From: Variovorax sp. J22P240
Lineage (GTDB): Bacteria; Pseudomonadota; Gammaproteobacteria; Burkholderiales; Burkholderiaceae_C
DNA length: 64,000 nt
Reading direction: 5' to 3'
Assembly: GCF_030316855.1 (NCBI RefSeq)
Contig: NZ_JASZYR010000007.1
Location: 62,001-126,000 of the forward strand
The notes under the pieces were generated by a model. It saw nothing but the letters and a program-made list of their open reading frames with translations, was not told the DNA's origin and searched no databases. This document shows positions 17,090-24,948 of this stretch, in pieces. A program made the translations under genes and the position numbers. Every line of letters begins with the position of its first letter. Within the stretch, counting starts at the first letter, position 1.

Positions 17090-18097
17090 TCAGGTCCGGG
17101 CGTCCGAACGGCGCCGCCGTCCGGCAACCTCTCCGAACTGCTGCTTGTACCAGCGCGAGAAAGCGCTGAGCGCCGAGAAACCCAGCAACTCCGCCACCTG
17201 CGACAGCGGGCGCGTGCAGTCCTCGAGGTAGTGCGCGGCCATCTCGCGTCGGACCGTGGTCACCACTTCGGTAAACGTCGTGCCCTCGCGCACCAGACGC
17301 CGATGCACGGTGCGCCGGTCGACGCCGAGTTGTTGCGCCACCTGGTCGATCGAGCACTCCCCCGAGGACAGCAGCACGAGCAGGATGTGGCGAACGCTGT
17401 CGACCATGTCCATTCGACCCGATCCGGTGGTGGCTTCGAGTAACTGCCGGGCATAGCGCGCCATCACGGGGTCGGCCATCGGGTTCGCTGCATCCATGTC
17501 GCGCGTGGTGCAGACCAGCCCGTTGAAGTCCTGCCCGAAGGCGACGACGTAGCCGAAAAGGCGAATGTGCAGGCCGGGGTCCCGCGGCGGTGCGTGGGTG
17601 AAACACACCCGAATCGGACTCCAGTCGGGGCCGAGGAAGTACTTGAGGTTGCGGAACATGACGCCGATGAGAAGCTCGGTCGCCTGCCGCGAGGAGCCCT
17701 CCTGGCCAATGAGCAACTCTTCGCGGATCACCGCGACGCCTTCGGCCTCTTCGAGCTTCGCGTAGACCGACTCATTGAGCAAATGGCTGTAGCGCAGCAT
17801 CGCCCGTACCACGCGCCGCACCGTCGGCTCTTCCCGCGCCACCAGCGCCACGACCCCGAGGTTCGACAGGTGGCGTGTCTCGACCATGCGCAGTCCGAAG
17901 TTGTCCATTCCGCTGGCGTTCGCCGAAGTCTCCAGCAGGCGCCGCACTGCATCGCTCGGAATTTTCAGATCGGGATCGTGCAGGCAGGCCGGGTTGAGGC
18001 CCACCTCGGCGAGCAGGGCCAGCGGATCGAGGCCAGCCTCACGCGCAATCTCAGCGTAGTTGGTCAGGCTGGCGCTGCGAACGAGATTCATCGTCAT
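17090..18097 (-). CDS. AraC-family transcriptional regulator (cluster A)
   Basis: The protein is about 335 residues: an N-terminal Arabinose_bd-like ligand domain (residues 1-200, starting LVRSASLTNYAEIAREAGLD) and a C-terminal AraC helix-turn-helix pair (SIDQVAQQLGVDRRTVHRRL and PLSQVAELLGFSALSAFSRW). This OruR/ArgR-type architecture senses a small metabolite. It is closely similar to the regulator at 60972. Start codons at 18121, 18097 and 18091 are possible; 18097 was chosen because the homologue starts at the equivalent place. It is divergent from the CMD gene, with the conserved 56-bp element in between, and converges on the YeiH gene. It probably controls both halves of cluster A. Confidence 0.88.
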   Translation of the reverse strand: MTMNLVRSASLTNYAEIAREAGLDPLALLAEVGLNPACLHDPDLKIPSDAVRRLLETSANASGMDNFGLRMVETRHLSNLGVVALVAREEPTVRRVVRAMLRYSHLLNESVYAKLEEAEGVAVIREELLIGQEGSSRQATELLIGVMFRNLKYFLGPDWSPIRVCFTHAPPRDPGLHIRLFGYVVAFGQDFNGLVCTTRDMDAANPMADPVMARYARQLLEATTGSGRMDMVDSVRHILLVLLSSGECSIDQVAQQLGVDRRTVHRRLVREGTTFTEVVTTVRREMAAHYLEDCTRPLSQVAELLGFSALSAFSRWYKQQFGEVAGRRRRSDART

Positions 18098-18123
18098 GGC
18101 TAGGGTACGTGGCGTCCCCAAAG

Positions 18124-18179
18124 GTTAAACGTGTGTCACCGCTGGTCAATCAGCACAAGTCCTCTGCCGGAACAATCAG
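18124..18179 (+). promoter_or_regulatory. Conserved 56-bp element, copy 2 (AraC/CMD intergenic, cluster A)
   Basis: This element shares TGGTCAAT and CGGAACAAT blocks at the same spacing with 13697-13752, and the same blocks with one base less spacing with 60891-60945 (reversed). It lies between the divergent AraC gene and the CMD gene, 56 bp before the CMD start. An AraC-family operator overlapping the promoter is the simplest reading. Confidence 0.75.
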
Positions 18180-18235
18180 TATTCGAACCAGCCACAGGCG
18201 TGAGCGCCGCCGCGGCACAACATCAGACAAGACTT

Positions 18236-18634
18236 ATGCAACAGCACGAAAACGCCCCGTCGACCACCCCGGTCTGCGATCACATGCGCAGCACCGGCAA
18301 CTGGAATCCCGACTGGGATACCTTTGCCATGCTCGATGCGCAATGGACCGAGAAATTCATGGCCATGGGCGTCGCGCCCATGGTGTCGGGCGTGCTCGAC
18401 GCCAAGACCGTCGAATTCCTCGCGATCGCCGTCGACGCGTCATGCACCCACATGTACGGGCCGGGCGTGCGCCGCCACATCCGCAGGGCGCTCGAACTGG
18501 GTGCCACGAAGGAAGAGATCAACGCGGTGCTGCAGTGCGTGAGCGTACTGGGCATCCACACGATGAGCCTGGGCGCACCGATCCTGCTCGAAGAAATTGC
18601 CTCACACGCGAAGCGCAACGGCACACCGCGATGA
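18236..18634 (+). CDS. Carboxymuconolactone decarboxylase (CMD/AhpD-like) family protein (cluster A)
   Basis: The 132-residue all-helical protein has the CMD domain in its second half: EFLAIAVDASCTHMYGPGVR followed by HIRRALELGATKEEI and VLQCVSVLGIHTM. Only one cysteine (CTH) stands where AhpD peroxidase-type members have CxxC, so a disulfide reductase role is unlikely and a decarboxylase or isomerase-like role remains possible. It is nearly the twin of the gene at 60446-60832. The ATG at 18236 (MQQHENAPSTTPVCD) matches the homologue's start. The stop overlaps the DUF1289 start (ATGA). Confidence 0.85.
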   Translation: MQQHENAPSTTPVCDHMRSTGNWNPDWDTFAMLDAQWTEKFMAMGVAPMVSGVLDAKTVEFLAIAVDASCTHMYGPGVRRHIRRALELGATKEEINAVLQCVSVLGIHTMSLGAPILLEEIASHAKRNGTPR

Positions 18635-18825
18635 GCCAGACCGATTCCATTGCAGACCCCTGCATCAGCATCTGCCGAATGGATCAGGACGGGAAGTTTT
18701 GCCAGGGATGCAAGAGGACCGCGCTGGAGATCGGCGCCTGGCCGCGGATGACCGAGCGGCAGAAGACCGAAGCGCTCGCTTCGATCGAACTGCGCATGCC
18801 ATTTGAACGACAGCCAACACCCTGA
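18631..18825 (+). CDS. DUF1289 small cysteine-rich protein
   Basis: The product is a 64-residue protein with four cysteines in the DUF1289 pattern: DPCISICRMD, then FCQGCKRT, followed by the family block EIGAWPRMTERQK. The cysteines suggest a metal or Fe-S site, and the family often accompanies oxidoreductase genes. The start overlaps the CMD stop by four bases, so translation is coupled. Cluster B has no counterpart next to its CMD gene. Function is unknown. Confidence 0.85.
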   Translation: MSQTDSIADPCISICRMDQDGKFCQGCKRTALEIGAWPRMTERQKTEALASIELRMPFERQPTP

Positions 18826-18842
18826 AAAAGACGGAGACAAGA

Positions 18843-18990
18843 ATGCACCCGAACCTCATCACCGCTACGCCGTCGGCGTACACCTACCCGTTGCTCATCA
18901 AGCAATTGCTGGCCAACTCTCTGAGCCTGCACGGCGATCAGGAGATCACCTATCGCGGCGACATGCGCTACAGCTTCCGCGACTTTCGCC
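18843..18990 (+). pseudogene. N-terminal stub of an acyl-CoA/AMP-dependent ligase
   Basis: The frame starts MHPNLITATPSAYTYPLLIK after a GGAG and reads QLLANSLSLHGDQEITYRG then MRYSFRDFR, which is the usual first 50 residues of medium/long-chain fatty-acid-CoA ligases (540 or so residues). Similarity stops at about 18990 and the frame ends at 19034. The rest of the gene is missing. Cluster B carries an intact ligase at 56253-57881 in the equivalent operon, so cluster A has probably lost its ligase by deletion. Confidence 0.75.
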
Positions 18991-19188
18991 CGGTCGGCCA
19001 ACGACGGCTATCGGCGAGTTTGACGAACAGGTAGTCCCGGCCATCATCAGTCAGTCGCTGGCGCCTCTGTTACGGCCGGTCTCTCTCGCAAAGCGGTACT
19101 TGACCGACAAGGCCCACGCCCAGATCCAATGACGCAGATCCTGGCGAAGGTCTCGCGCGTGTTGCGGCGCCAGACATCCCGCTTGCCG

Positions 19189-19827
19189 TCATACGAGCCC
19201 ATAACGCTTGAGCGTTTCCGTCAGGTTGAGCAAGTCGGCCGTCATGGCTCCTTCTTCGATGGCCCGGCGCTGCCCAGCCTCTTTATCCTCGCGCGCCAAG
19301 CTGCTTGCGACCGCCGATTCGACTTCGTCTTTCGGGACCACCACCAGACCGTCGCGGTCGCCGACGATGATGTCGCCGGAATGGATGAGCACGTCGCCGA
19401 TAGTGATGGAAACGTTGATCTTTCCGGGTTGATTCTTGCCGGTTCCCTTGATCGACAAGCCGCGGCAAAACACGGGAAAACCCAGTTCGATGATGAGGTT
19501 GGCGTCGCGCACGCAGCCATTGATGACAAGGCCGGCGATGCCAACCTTCTGGGCCTGGATCGTGAGGACGTCGCCCCAGGGCCCGGCTTCCATGAACCCC
19601 TTGGCATCGACCACGAGCACGTCGCCCGGCTTCGCCTTCTGCACCGCATAGTGCAGCATCAGGTTATCCGCTGGCCGGCAGTCGACGGTGAAGGCGGGGC
19701 CGGCGAGACGCATTGTCGGATCGATGGGCTTCATGCCGTGGTCGAGCGCGCCCTTGGCGCCTTGCGCCTCATAGACGGTCGCTGCGCCGAGGTCGCGCAG
19801 CTGAGTGATTTGTTCGGACGTAGCCAA
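19189..19827 (-). CDS. RraA-like protein (4-hydroxy-4-methyl-2-oxoglutarate aldolase family), copy 1
   Basis: The 212-residue protein has the RraA/HMG-aldolase fold. Seen are YEAQGAKGALDHGMKPI, a DVLVVDAKGFMEAGPWGDVL strand-loop, GLVINGCVRDA with the conserved Arg-Asp pair that binds the metal and substrate, and DIIVGDRDGLVVVPKD. Aldolase members split 4-hydroxy-4-methyl-2-oxoglutarate or 4-carboxy-4-hydroxy-2-oxoadipate to pyruvate; oxaloacetate decarboxylation is a common side activity. No ATG fits; the TTG at 19827 has GGAG 5 bp upstream. It is last in an operon with a TctC receptor and a second RraA-like gene. Confidence 0.88.
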   Translation of the reverse strand: MATSEQITQLRDLGAATVYEAQGAKGALDHGMKPIDPTMRLAGPAFTVDCRPADNLMLHYAVQKAKPGDVLVVDAKGFMEAGPWGDVLTIQAQKVGIAGLVINGCVRDANLIIELGFPVFCRGLSIKGTGKNQPGKINVSITIGDVLIHSGDIIVGDRDGLVVVPKDEVESAVASSLAREDKEAGQRRAIEEGAMTADLLNLTETLKRYGLV

Positions 19828-19860
19828 GCGATCTCCAGCAAAGTATTGGGATGGATGGGC

Positions 19861-19888
19861 GCACCGGCTGCGCAAGCGCAGCCGGTGC
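19861..19888. repeat. Perfect 13-bp inverted repeat between tctC and the RraA-like gene
   Basis: GCACCGGCTGCGC and its exact complement are separated by AA. The site lies in the 76-bp gap between tctC and the downstream RraA-like gene. On the transcribed (minus) strand no T-run follows the hairpin, so it is more likely an RNA-stability or processing element, or a partial attenuator, than a simple terminator. Confidence 0.7.
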
Positions 19889-19903
19889 AAAAGTGGGTAC
19901 CGA

Positions 19904-20887
19904 TCAGTCGACCTTTGCACCAGATCGTTTCACCAGCGATTCCCAGTAAGGAAGTTCCTTGGCGATGAACTGGTTGAACTGCTCGGCACTTCCCGCGACG
20001 TCTCGGGAGCCCATGTCGGCGAGACTCTTCGACACTTCCGGGCTCTTCAGGACTTTGACCAGGTCGCGGTTCAAGCGCTCGGTCAGCGCCGCCGGTGTCT
20101 TGGCAGGCGCGAAGATGCCGTACCAGTTCTCGACCACGAAGTTGCCATAACCGAGTTCCTTCATCGTGGGCACATTCGGAAGATTCTTTGAGCGCGCGCT
20201 GCCGGTCGTCGCAAGCGCCCGGATGCGCCCGCCGCCGCTCAACTGCGAAGCGATTGCAGTGGTCGTTTCAAATGCAACCGGCACCTGTCCTGCAATCACG
20301 TCTTGAAGCGCCGGCCCCTGGCCACGGTATGGAATGTGGGTCATATCCAACGTCATCTCGAGCTTGAGCATTTCCCCCATCAGATGTTGCGGGCTACCGC
20401 TTCCGCCGGAGGCAAAGCTGTACTTCCCGGGCGCAGCCTTGATCGCCGCACTGAGTTGGTCGACCGTCTTCGCAGGCTCGGCAGCATCCACATAGAGCAC
20501 TAGTGGAACGGATGCCACCTCGACGATCGGCACGAGCGACTTCACCGGATCGAGACGCAGCTTGTAAAGGTTGCGATTGATGACGATCCCGGTGTTGTTG
20601 CCCAGCAGGAGTGTGCAACCGTCCGGCGCAGCGCCTGAAACGAACTCGGTGCCAATGTTGCTGCTCGCGCCGCCCTTGTTGTCCACGATGACTGTGGAGC
20701 CGAGTTCCTTCGCCAAGCCGGGCGCGACCAACCTCGCAAGGATGTCTGTCGTGCCTCCGGGCGGATAGGGCGACACGAGCTTCACCACCTTGCAGGGGTA
20801 CGCTTCTTGCGCCAGGGCGCCGCAGGCGGCCGCAGCCGCCGCCAGACCCAATGAGGCTGAGCGAAAGTACTTGATTGTTGTGTTCAT
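19904..20887 (-). CDS. TctC/Bug-family solute-binding receptor (RraA operon)
   Basis: The 327-residue periplasmic receptor has a signal peptide (to about residue 26, GALA). Bug-family blocks are VVKLVSPYPPGGTTDILAR, STVIVDNKGGASSNIG, MTHIPYRGQGPAL and LPNVPTMKELGYG. It should capture a carboxylate for uptake; no TctAB genes are nearby. It lies between two RraA-like genes, 48 bp downstream of one and 76 bp upstream of the other, so its ligand is probably a branched hydroxy-oxo-dicarboxylate or tricarboxylate processed by them. That link is inference from the operon. Confidence 0.92.
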   Translation of the reverse strand: MNTTIKYFRSASLGLAAAAAACGALAQEAYPCKVVKLVSPYPPGGTTDILARLVAPGLAKELGSTVIVDNKGGASSNIGTEFVSGAAPDGCTLLLGNNTGIVINRNLYKLRLDPVKSLVPIVEVASVPLVLYVDAAEPAKTVDQLSAAIKAAPGKYSFASGGSGSPQHLMGEMLKLEMTLDMTHIPYRGQGPALQDVIAGQVPVAFETTTAIASQLSGGGRIRALATTGSARSKNLPNVPTMKELGYGNFVVENWYGIFAPAKTPAALTERLNRDLVKVLKSPEVSKSLADMGSRDVAGSAEQFNQFIAKELPYWESLVKRSGAKVD

Positions 20888-20935
20888 GAGTTGTCTCCGG
20901 TTCGGTTGCTTGATGTCGCCGTGAGCGCCAGTCGC

Positions 20936-21619
20936 TCAGGCCGTGAGGGTCGTCGCCGACCGCTGCAGCGTGTGATAGCCATACTTCTTCCGGGCCTCGG
21001 CCAATGGCATGCCAGCTAGCGCGGCGTCCAGGATCTGTGCCTCGACGACTCGCGTTTCAAGGGCCTTGGTCAGCACTTCCTGCATGCGCAGGCGAGGTAC
21101 CACCACGACGCCGTCGGCGTCGCCGATTACCAGGTCGCCCTGACACACGCGAACGTCACCCAGCATCACCGGTTGCTCGTAAGCCTCGACCTGGACACGA
21201 TCCTTCCCGGTACGCATGAACTGGCCGCAGGCATAAAGCGGGTAGCCCGCTTCGTCGGCCTCTGCTGTGTCGCGGCAGACCCCGTTGACGACGGTGCCAC
21301 CGATGCGCTTCTGCGCGGCCAACTGGCTCAGGATGCCACCCCAAACGGTGCAATCCAGCCGGCCTCCGTTGTCCATCACCGCGACACTGTCTGGCTCCAG
21401 TCGGTCGATGAAATCGCCCACGGTGCCTGGTTGAGAGTGGTCGATCGCAGCGAAGCGAACCGTGAAGGCCTGTCCAAAGATTTGGGCCGGTCCCGCGACC
21501 GGCCGAATGCCCAAGGCGCTACCGGGCAAATTGAAGAAGTCGAGAGCATCGGATACCTCAGCTGTCGACAGCGATCGGGCCTGGGAGAGCCATTGCGGCT
21601 CGTTCACATCGGAAGTCAA
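20936..21619 (-). CDS. RraA-like protein, copy 2
   Basis: The 227-residue protein is of the RraA/dimethylmenaquinone-methyltransferase-like superfamily. Visible are TAEVSDALDFFNLPGSALG, SVAVMDNGGRLDCTVWGGIL, GTVVNGVCRDTAEADEAG with the Arg-Asp pair, and DLVIGDADGVVVVPR. It is diverged from copy 1 at 19189, so the two may act on different intermediates. No ATG precedes the domain; the TTG at 21619 with GGAG 6 bp upstream is the best start. It is the first gene of the RraA-TctC-RraA operon and divergent from a LysR gene. Confidence 0.86.
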   Translation of the reverse strand: MTSDVNEPQWLSQARSLSTAEVSDALDFFNLPGSALGIRPVAGPAQIFGQAFTVRFAAIDHSQPGTVGDFIDRLEPDSVAVMDNGGRLDCTVWGGILSQLAAQKRIGGTVVNGVCRDTAEADEAGYPLYACGQFMRTGKDRVQVEAYEQPVMLGDVRVCQGDLVIGDADGVVVVPRLRMQEVLTKALETRVVEAQILDAALAGMPLAEARKKYGYHTLQRSATTLTA

Positions 21620-21655
21620 GTTTGTCTCCAAGGGTTGGGAAGGAACAAACCCGAT

Positions 21656-21666
21656 GTTCAGTGAAC
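21656..21666. promoter_or_regulatory. GTTCAGTGAAC palindrome between divergent RraA-like and LysR genes
   Basis: This 11-bp palindrome lies midway in the 94-bp gap between the divergent starts (21619 and 21714). LysR regulators bind short dyads in such gaps, so it is a candidate operator of the adjacent LysR protein. Confidence 0.5.
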
Positions 21667-21713
21667 GAAAGCAGTAACACAACCAACCTCTTTTGACATT
21701 AAGATCAATATTT

Positions 21714-22610
21714 ATGAACTTGAAGTCGTTGCGGTACTTTTGCGAGGTGGTCGATGCCAACAGTGCGAACTTGGCTGCCAGTCGACTGCACGTGGTGCCC
21801 ACGGCGGTGAGCATGCAGATCGCGCAGCTTGAGGGCCTGCTTGGAGGCAAGCTGTTCGACCGATCTACGCGCCCAATGAAGCTGACGCCACTCGGGCGAT
21901 TTCTTTATCCGAAAGCCAGGCTTCTGCTGTCGGACTCGCAGCGCATGCTGGAAGAGGCGAAAGACCTATCGCTGGGCCGATCCGGATGGCTGAGCATCGG
22001 CTTCACGCGCTCCACGATCTTTTCGGTGTTGCCAAATGCCGTGCGCAGCTTGAGCGCGAGCGCGCCGAAAGTGCGAATCGATCTCACCGAAATCCTCACG
22101 GAACATCAGGGCGAAGCATTGCGTAGTGGATTGATCCACGTCGGGCTGGCCCGTACGATTGGCCCCTTCAGCGGCGAGGAAGACCTGGAGTGCGTTCCCT
22201 TGTTCACCGACCAGTTGCTGGTGGCGTTGCCATCAGAGAACACGCTCGCTCGACGCAAGATCCTCAAGCCGAGGGACCTAGGCCAGATGCCCTTCATAAG
22301 CTACCCCAAGGACCCCAACAGCAGGTTTGCAAGGCACACAATTCAGGCGCTGGAACAGGGCGGTGTCAAACCTCGCGTGGCCTATGAAGCGAAGGAGATC
22401 CACACGGCGTTGTGCCTCGTGGCTGCCGGACTGGGGTTTGCGCTGGTCGGCAAGTCGGTGGCGGACAACAATCGGAGCGATGTCCGCTTTCTTCCCCTCA
22501 GCGGTGTCAAGACGACAGCGAACGTCTTCGCGATTCACCTGAAAGGTGCCCGGCACCAACTAGTCGATGCATTTCTCGACATCGTGCTGCTGCAGTCGCT
22601 GGCAAGGTAG
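21714..22610 (+). CDS. LysR-family transcriptional regulator
   Basis: The 298-residue protein has an N-terminal winged HTH (residues 1-60: LKSLRYFCEVVDANSANLAA then LHVVPTAVSMQIAQLEGLLG) and a C-terminal two-lobed effector domain (about 90-295). The ATG at 21714 gives the standard LysR start MNLKSLRYF; an upstream TTG in frame is less likely. It is divergent from the RraA-TctC-RraA operon, which it probably activates in response to a carboxylate. The HTH residues TAVSMQIAQLE are regular for the family. Confidence 0.93.
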   Translation: MNLKSLRYFCEVVDANSANLAASRLHVVPTAVSMQIAQLEGLLGGKLFDRSTRPMKLTPLGRFLYPKARLLLSDSQRMLEEAKDLSLGRSGWLSIGFTRSTIFSVLPNAVRSLSASAPKVRIDLTEILTEHQGEALRSGLIHVGLARTIGPFSGEEDLECVPLFTDQLLVALPSENTLARRKILKPRDLGQMPFISYPKDPNSRFARHTIQALEQGGVKPRVAYEAKEIHTALCLVAAGLGFALVGKSVADNNRSDVRFLPLSGVKTTANVFAIHLKGARHQLVDAFLDIVLLQSLAR

Positions 22611-22715
22611 CAGCGGCTGTAGCGCCAGATGGACGAAGCAAGAGCGTGCAACGCCGCAGTCTTTTGCAGCGATCGCGGGCGTTTGATGTTGCGCTTCTGC
22701 GTTGACTAGCAGGTT

Positions 22716-23657
22716 TCAGGGTTGCAAGCCAGGTCGGCCGATGCTGTTGGCTGGCATCAGCAGGTGATCCGCCATCATCCGAGCTGCAGCCGACAACTGC
22801 CTTGAAGCACTGTAGCCCAGCAGCAGTTGGCGCTGCGCCCAAGAATCGATCAGGCGCACTGCCTTGAGCCCGCGCGGGCCCGGCGTTTCCTTGCACGCTG
22901 CCAACGGGAGTACGCCCACCCCGAGCTGGGCGGCAATCATCTGGCACATCGCGTCGAAGCTGCGCACCTGCACGCGCATTCGCAGCGGCCTTCCAGACTC
23001 CGCGGCGGCGCGGGATGTCAGTTCCAGGAGCGAGCTTCCACGGTTCAGCCCGACGAAATCGTGGTCCAGGCAATCGGCGAAAGCCACTTTCCTGGCCTTG
23101 GCCAACGGATGCGCGCGGGGGCACAGCAACACCAGTTCATCGTTGCGAAACGGCGCGAGCGTGAGGCCATCGGCCGGCGTGCCTTCGGCAAACACGCCGA
23201 TGTCGGCCAGGCCGTCCAGCAGAGCGCGAACGATGTCCCCGCTCAACTGCTCTTCGACGTCGACACGTATCCCCGGCTGGTGCGCCATGAAATCTGACAA
23301 CGCCTCCGGCAGGAACTCGGTCAGCGCAGACATGTTGGCCCACAGTCGCACGTGCCCGCGATAGCCCTCGGCGTAGTCCGCCAGCTCGCTGCTGAACAGC
23401 TCGAAGCCCTGGAACAGCCGCATCGCATGCTGTGCGGCCGCATGACCCGCTGGCGTCACGCTCACGCCCTGCACGCTTCGCTCGAGTAGCTGTGCGCCAG
23501 TGGCCGCCTCGAAGTCGCTGAGGCGTCTGCTCGCGGCCGACAATGCAAGATGGCATTGCGCGGCGCCCTTGGTGATGCTGCCGGTTTGCACCACGGCACA
23601 GAACAGCCGCAGCGTCACGAAGTCGACCCGCGCGGGGTTGATTGAGCTCTTCACCAT
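22716..23657 (-). CDS. LysR-family transcriptional regulator
   Basis: The 313-residue protein has a winged HTH at residues 12-70 (LRLFCAVVQTGSITKGAAQ, LALSAASRRLSDFEAATG) and a LysR substrate-binding domain (about 95-300). AAGGAGA lies 6 bp before the ATG at 23657, which settles the start; the longer open frame upstream is not used. The gene is divergent from the CoA-transferase operon, with 116 bp between starts, and is the likely regulator of that operon. It converges with the preceding LysR gene. Confidence 0.93.
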   Translation of the reverse strand: MVKSSINPARVDFVTLRLFCAVVQTGSITKGAAQCHLALSAASRRLSDFEAATGAQLLERSVQGVSVTPAGHAAAQHAMRLFQGFELFSSELADYAEGYRGHVRLWANMSALTEFLPEALSDFMAHQPGIRVDVEEQLSGDIVRALLDGLADIGVFAEGTPADGLTLAPFRNDELVLLCPRAHPLAKARKVAFADCLDHDFVGLNRGSSLLELTSRAAAESGRPLRMRVQVRSFDAMCQMIAAQLGVGVLPLAACKETPGPRGLKAVRLIDSWAQRQLLLGYSASRQLSAAARMMADHLLMPANSIGRPGLQP

Positions 23658-23773
23658 GCCGGTCTCCTTGTGGGCTTCGCAGAACGCGAAGGATACGTGC
23701 CGACATGGCAATTCCTCCTGGGCGCCCTTGAACTCTAAATTCAGGTCTCGACAGCTCACGAAAGCAAAGAGAC

Positions 23774-24931
23774 ATGAATGCACTGGAAGGCCTCAAGGTC
23801 CTCGAACTGGGACAACTCATCGCCGGACCCTTCGCCGGCAAGACGCTGGCCGAGTTCGGCGCCGACGTCATCAAAGTCGAGCCCTCCGGCGTCGGCGATC
23901 CACTGCGCAGGTGGCGCCTGCTGCGCGACGGTACCTCCGTATGGTGGGAGGTGCAGTCACGCAACAAGCGCTCGGTATGCCTGGACCTCCGAAGTCCGGA
24001 GGGTCAGGACGCCGTGCGAGCGCTGGCGATCGAGGCCGACGTCCTCATCGAGAACTTCAAGCCCGGCACGCTGGAAGGCTGGGGACTGGGCTGGGAGCAG
24101 CTTCATGCGCTCAATCCGCGGCTGATCATGTTGCGCATCTCCGGCTACGGCCAGACCGGACCCTACCGCGACAAGCCCGGATTCGGCGTGCTCGGCGAAG
24201 CGATGGGCGGCCTGCGCCATCTGACTGGGGAGCCCGGCCGCGTGCCGGTGCGCGTCGGGGTTTCGATCGGCGACACGCTTGCGGCGCTGCACGGCGTGAT
24301 CGGCGTGCTGACAGCCCTGCACCACCGCACGGCCCACGGGGGCGAGGGCCAGTTCATCGACGTGGCGCTCTACGAATCGGTCTTCAACGTCATGGAAAGC
24401 CTGGTGCCCGAGCACGACGCTTTCGGCGCCGTGCGTGAACGCGCCGGCAGCGCATTGCCGGGCATCGCGCCCACCAACGCCTATCAGTGCAACGATGGTC
24501 AATACGTGCTGGTGGCCGGCAACGGCGACAGCATCTTTCGCAGGCTGATGCGCGCCATCGACCGCGAGGACCTCGAGACCGACCCGGACCTGACCCACAA
24601 CGACGGCCGCGTGCGCCGCGTGGAAGAGATCGACGTCGCGATCGAAGCGTGGACGCGGGAACGCAGCCGCGACGAGGTGCTGGCCGTGCTCGATGGCGCC
24701 GGCGTTCCGGTCGGTCGCATCTACTCGATCGCCGACATCGCCACCGACCCGCAGTACCTGGCCCGCGAAATGATCGTCGAGTCGTCGACCTCCGACGGGC
24801 GGACGCTCAAGGTGCCGGGCGTCGTGCCCAAGCTCAGCGCGACCCCGGGCGCCATCGCCCATGCGGCGCCCCGCCTGGGGCAGCACACCGTAGACCTGCA
24901 GCGCGGCGGCTGGCCTGCGCGCTCGGCCTGA
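23774..24931 (+). CDS. CaiB/BaiF-type (class III) CoA-transferase
   Basis: The 385-residue enzyme has the family start LEGLKVLELGQLIAGPFAG, EFGADVIKVEPSGVGDPLR, NKRSVCLDL and IENFKPG. Asp167 in VRVGVSIGDTLAAL is at the position of the catalytic aspartate that forms the acyl-anhydride intermediate. It moves CoA from a donor such as succinyl-CoA to a carboxylic acid in the cytoplasm. It is the first gene of a five-gene operon whose second product is an HMG-CoA-lyase-like enzyme, so the acid activated here may be 3-hydroxy-3-methylglutarate or a relative; this is inference. Confidence 0.92.
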   Translation: MNALEGLKVLELGQLIAGPFAGKTLAEFGADVIKVEPSGVGDPLRRWRLLRDGTSVWWEVQSRNKRSVCLDLRSPEGQDAVRALAIEADVLIENFKPGTLEGWGLGWEQLHALNPRLIMLRISGYGQTGPYRDKPGFGVLGEAMGGLRHLTGEPGRVPVRVGVSIGDTLAALHGVIGVLTALHHRTAHGGEGQFIDVALYESVFNVMESLVPEHDAFGAVRERAGSALPGIAPTNAYQCNDGQYVLVAGNGDSIFRRLMRAIDREDLETDPDLTHNDGRVRRVEEIDVAIEAWTRERSRDEVLAVLDGAGVPVGRIYSIADIATDPQYLAREMIVESSTSDGRTLKVPGVVPKLSATPGAIAHAAPRLGQHTVDLQRGGWPARSA

Positions 24932-24948
24932 CCCAAGGAGCAAAAACC

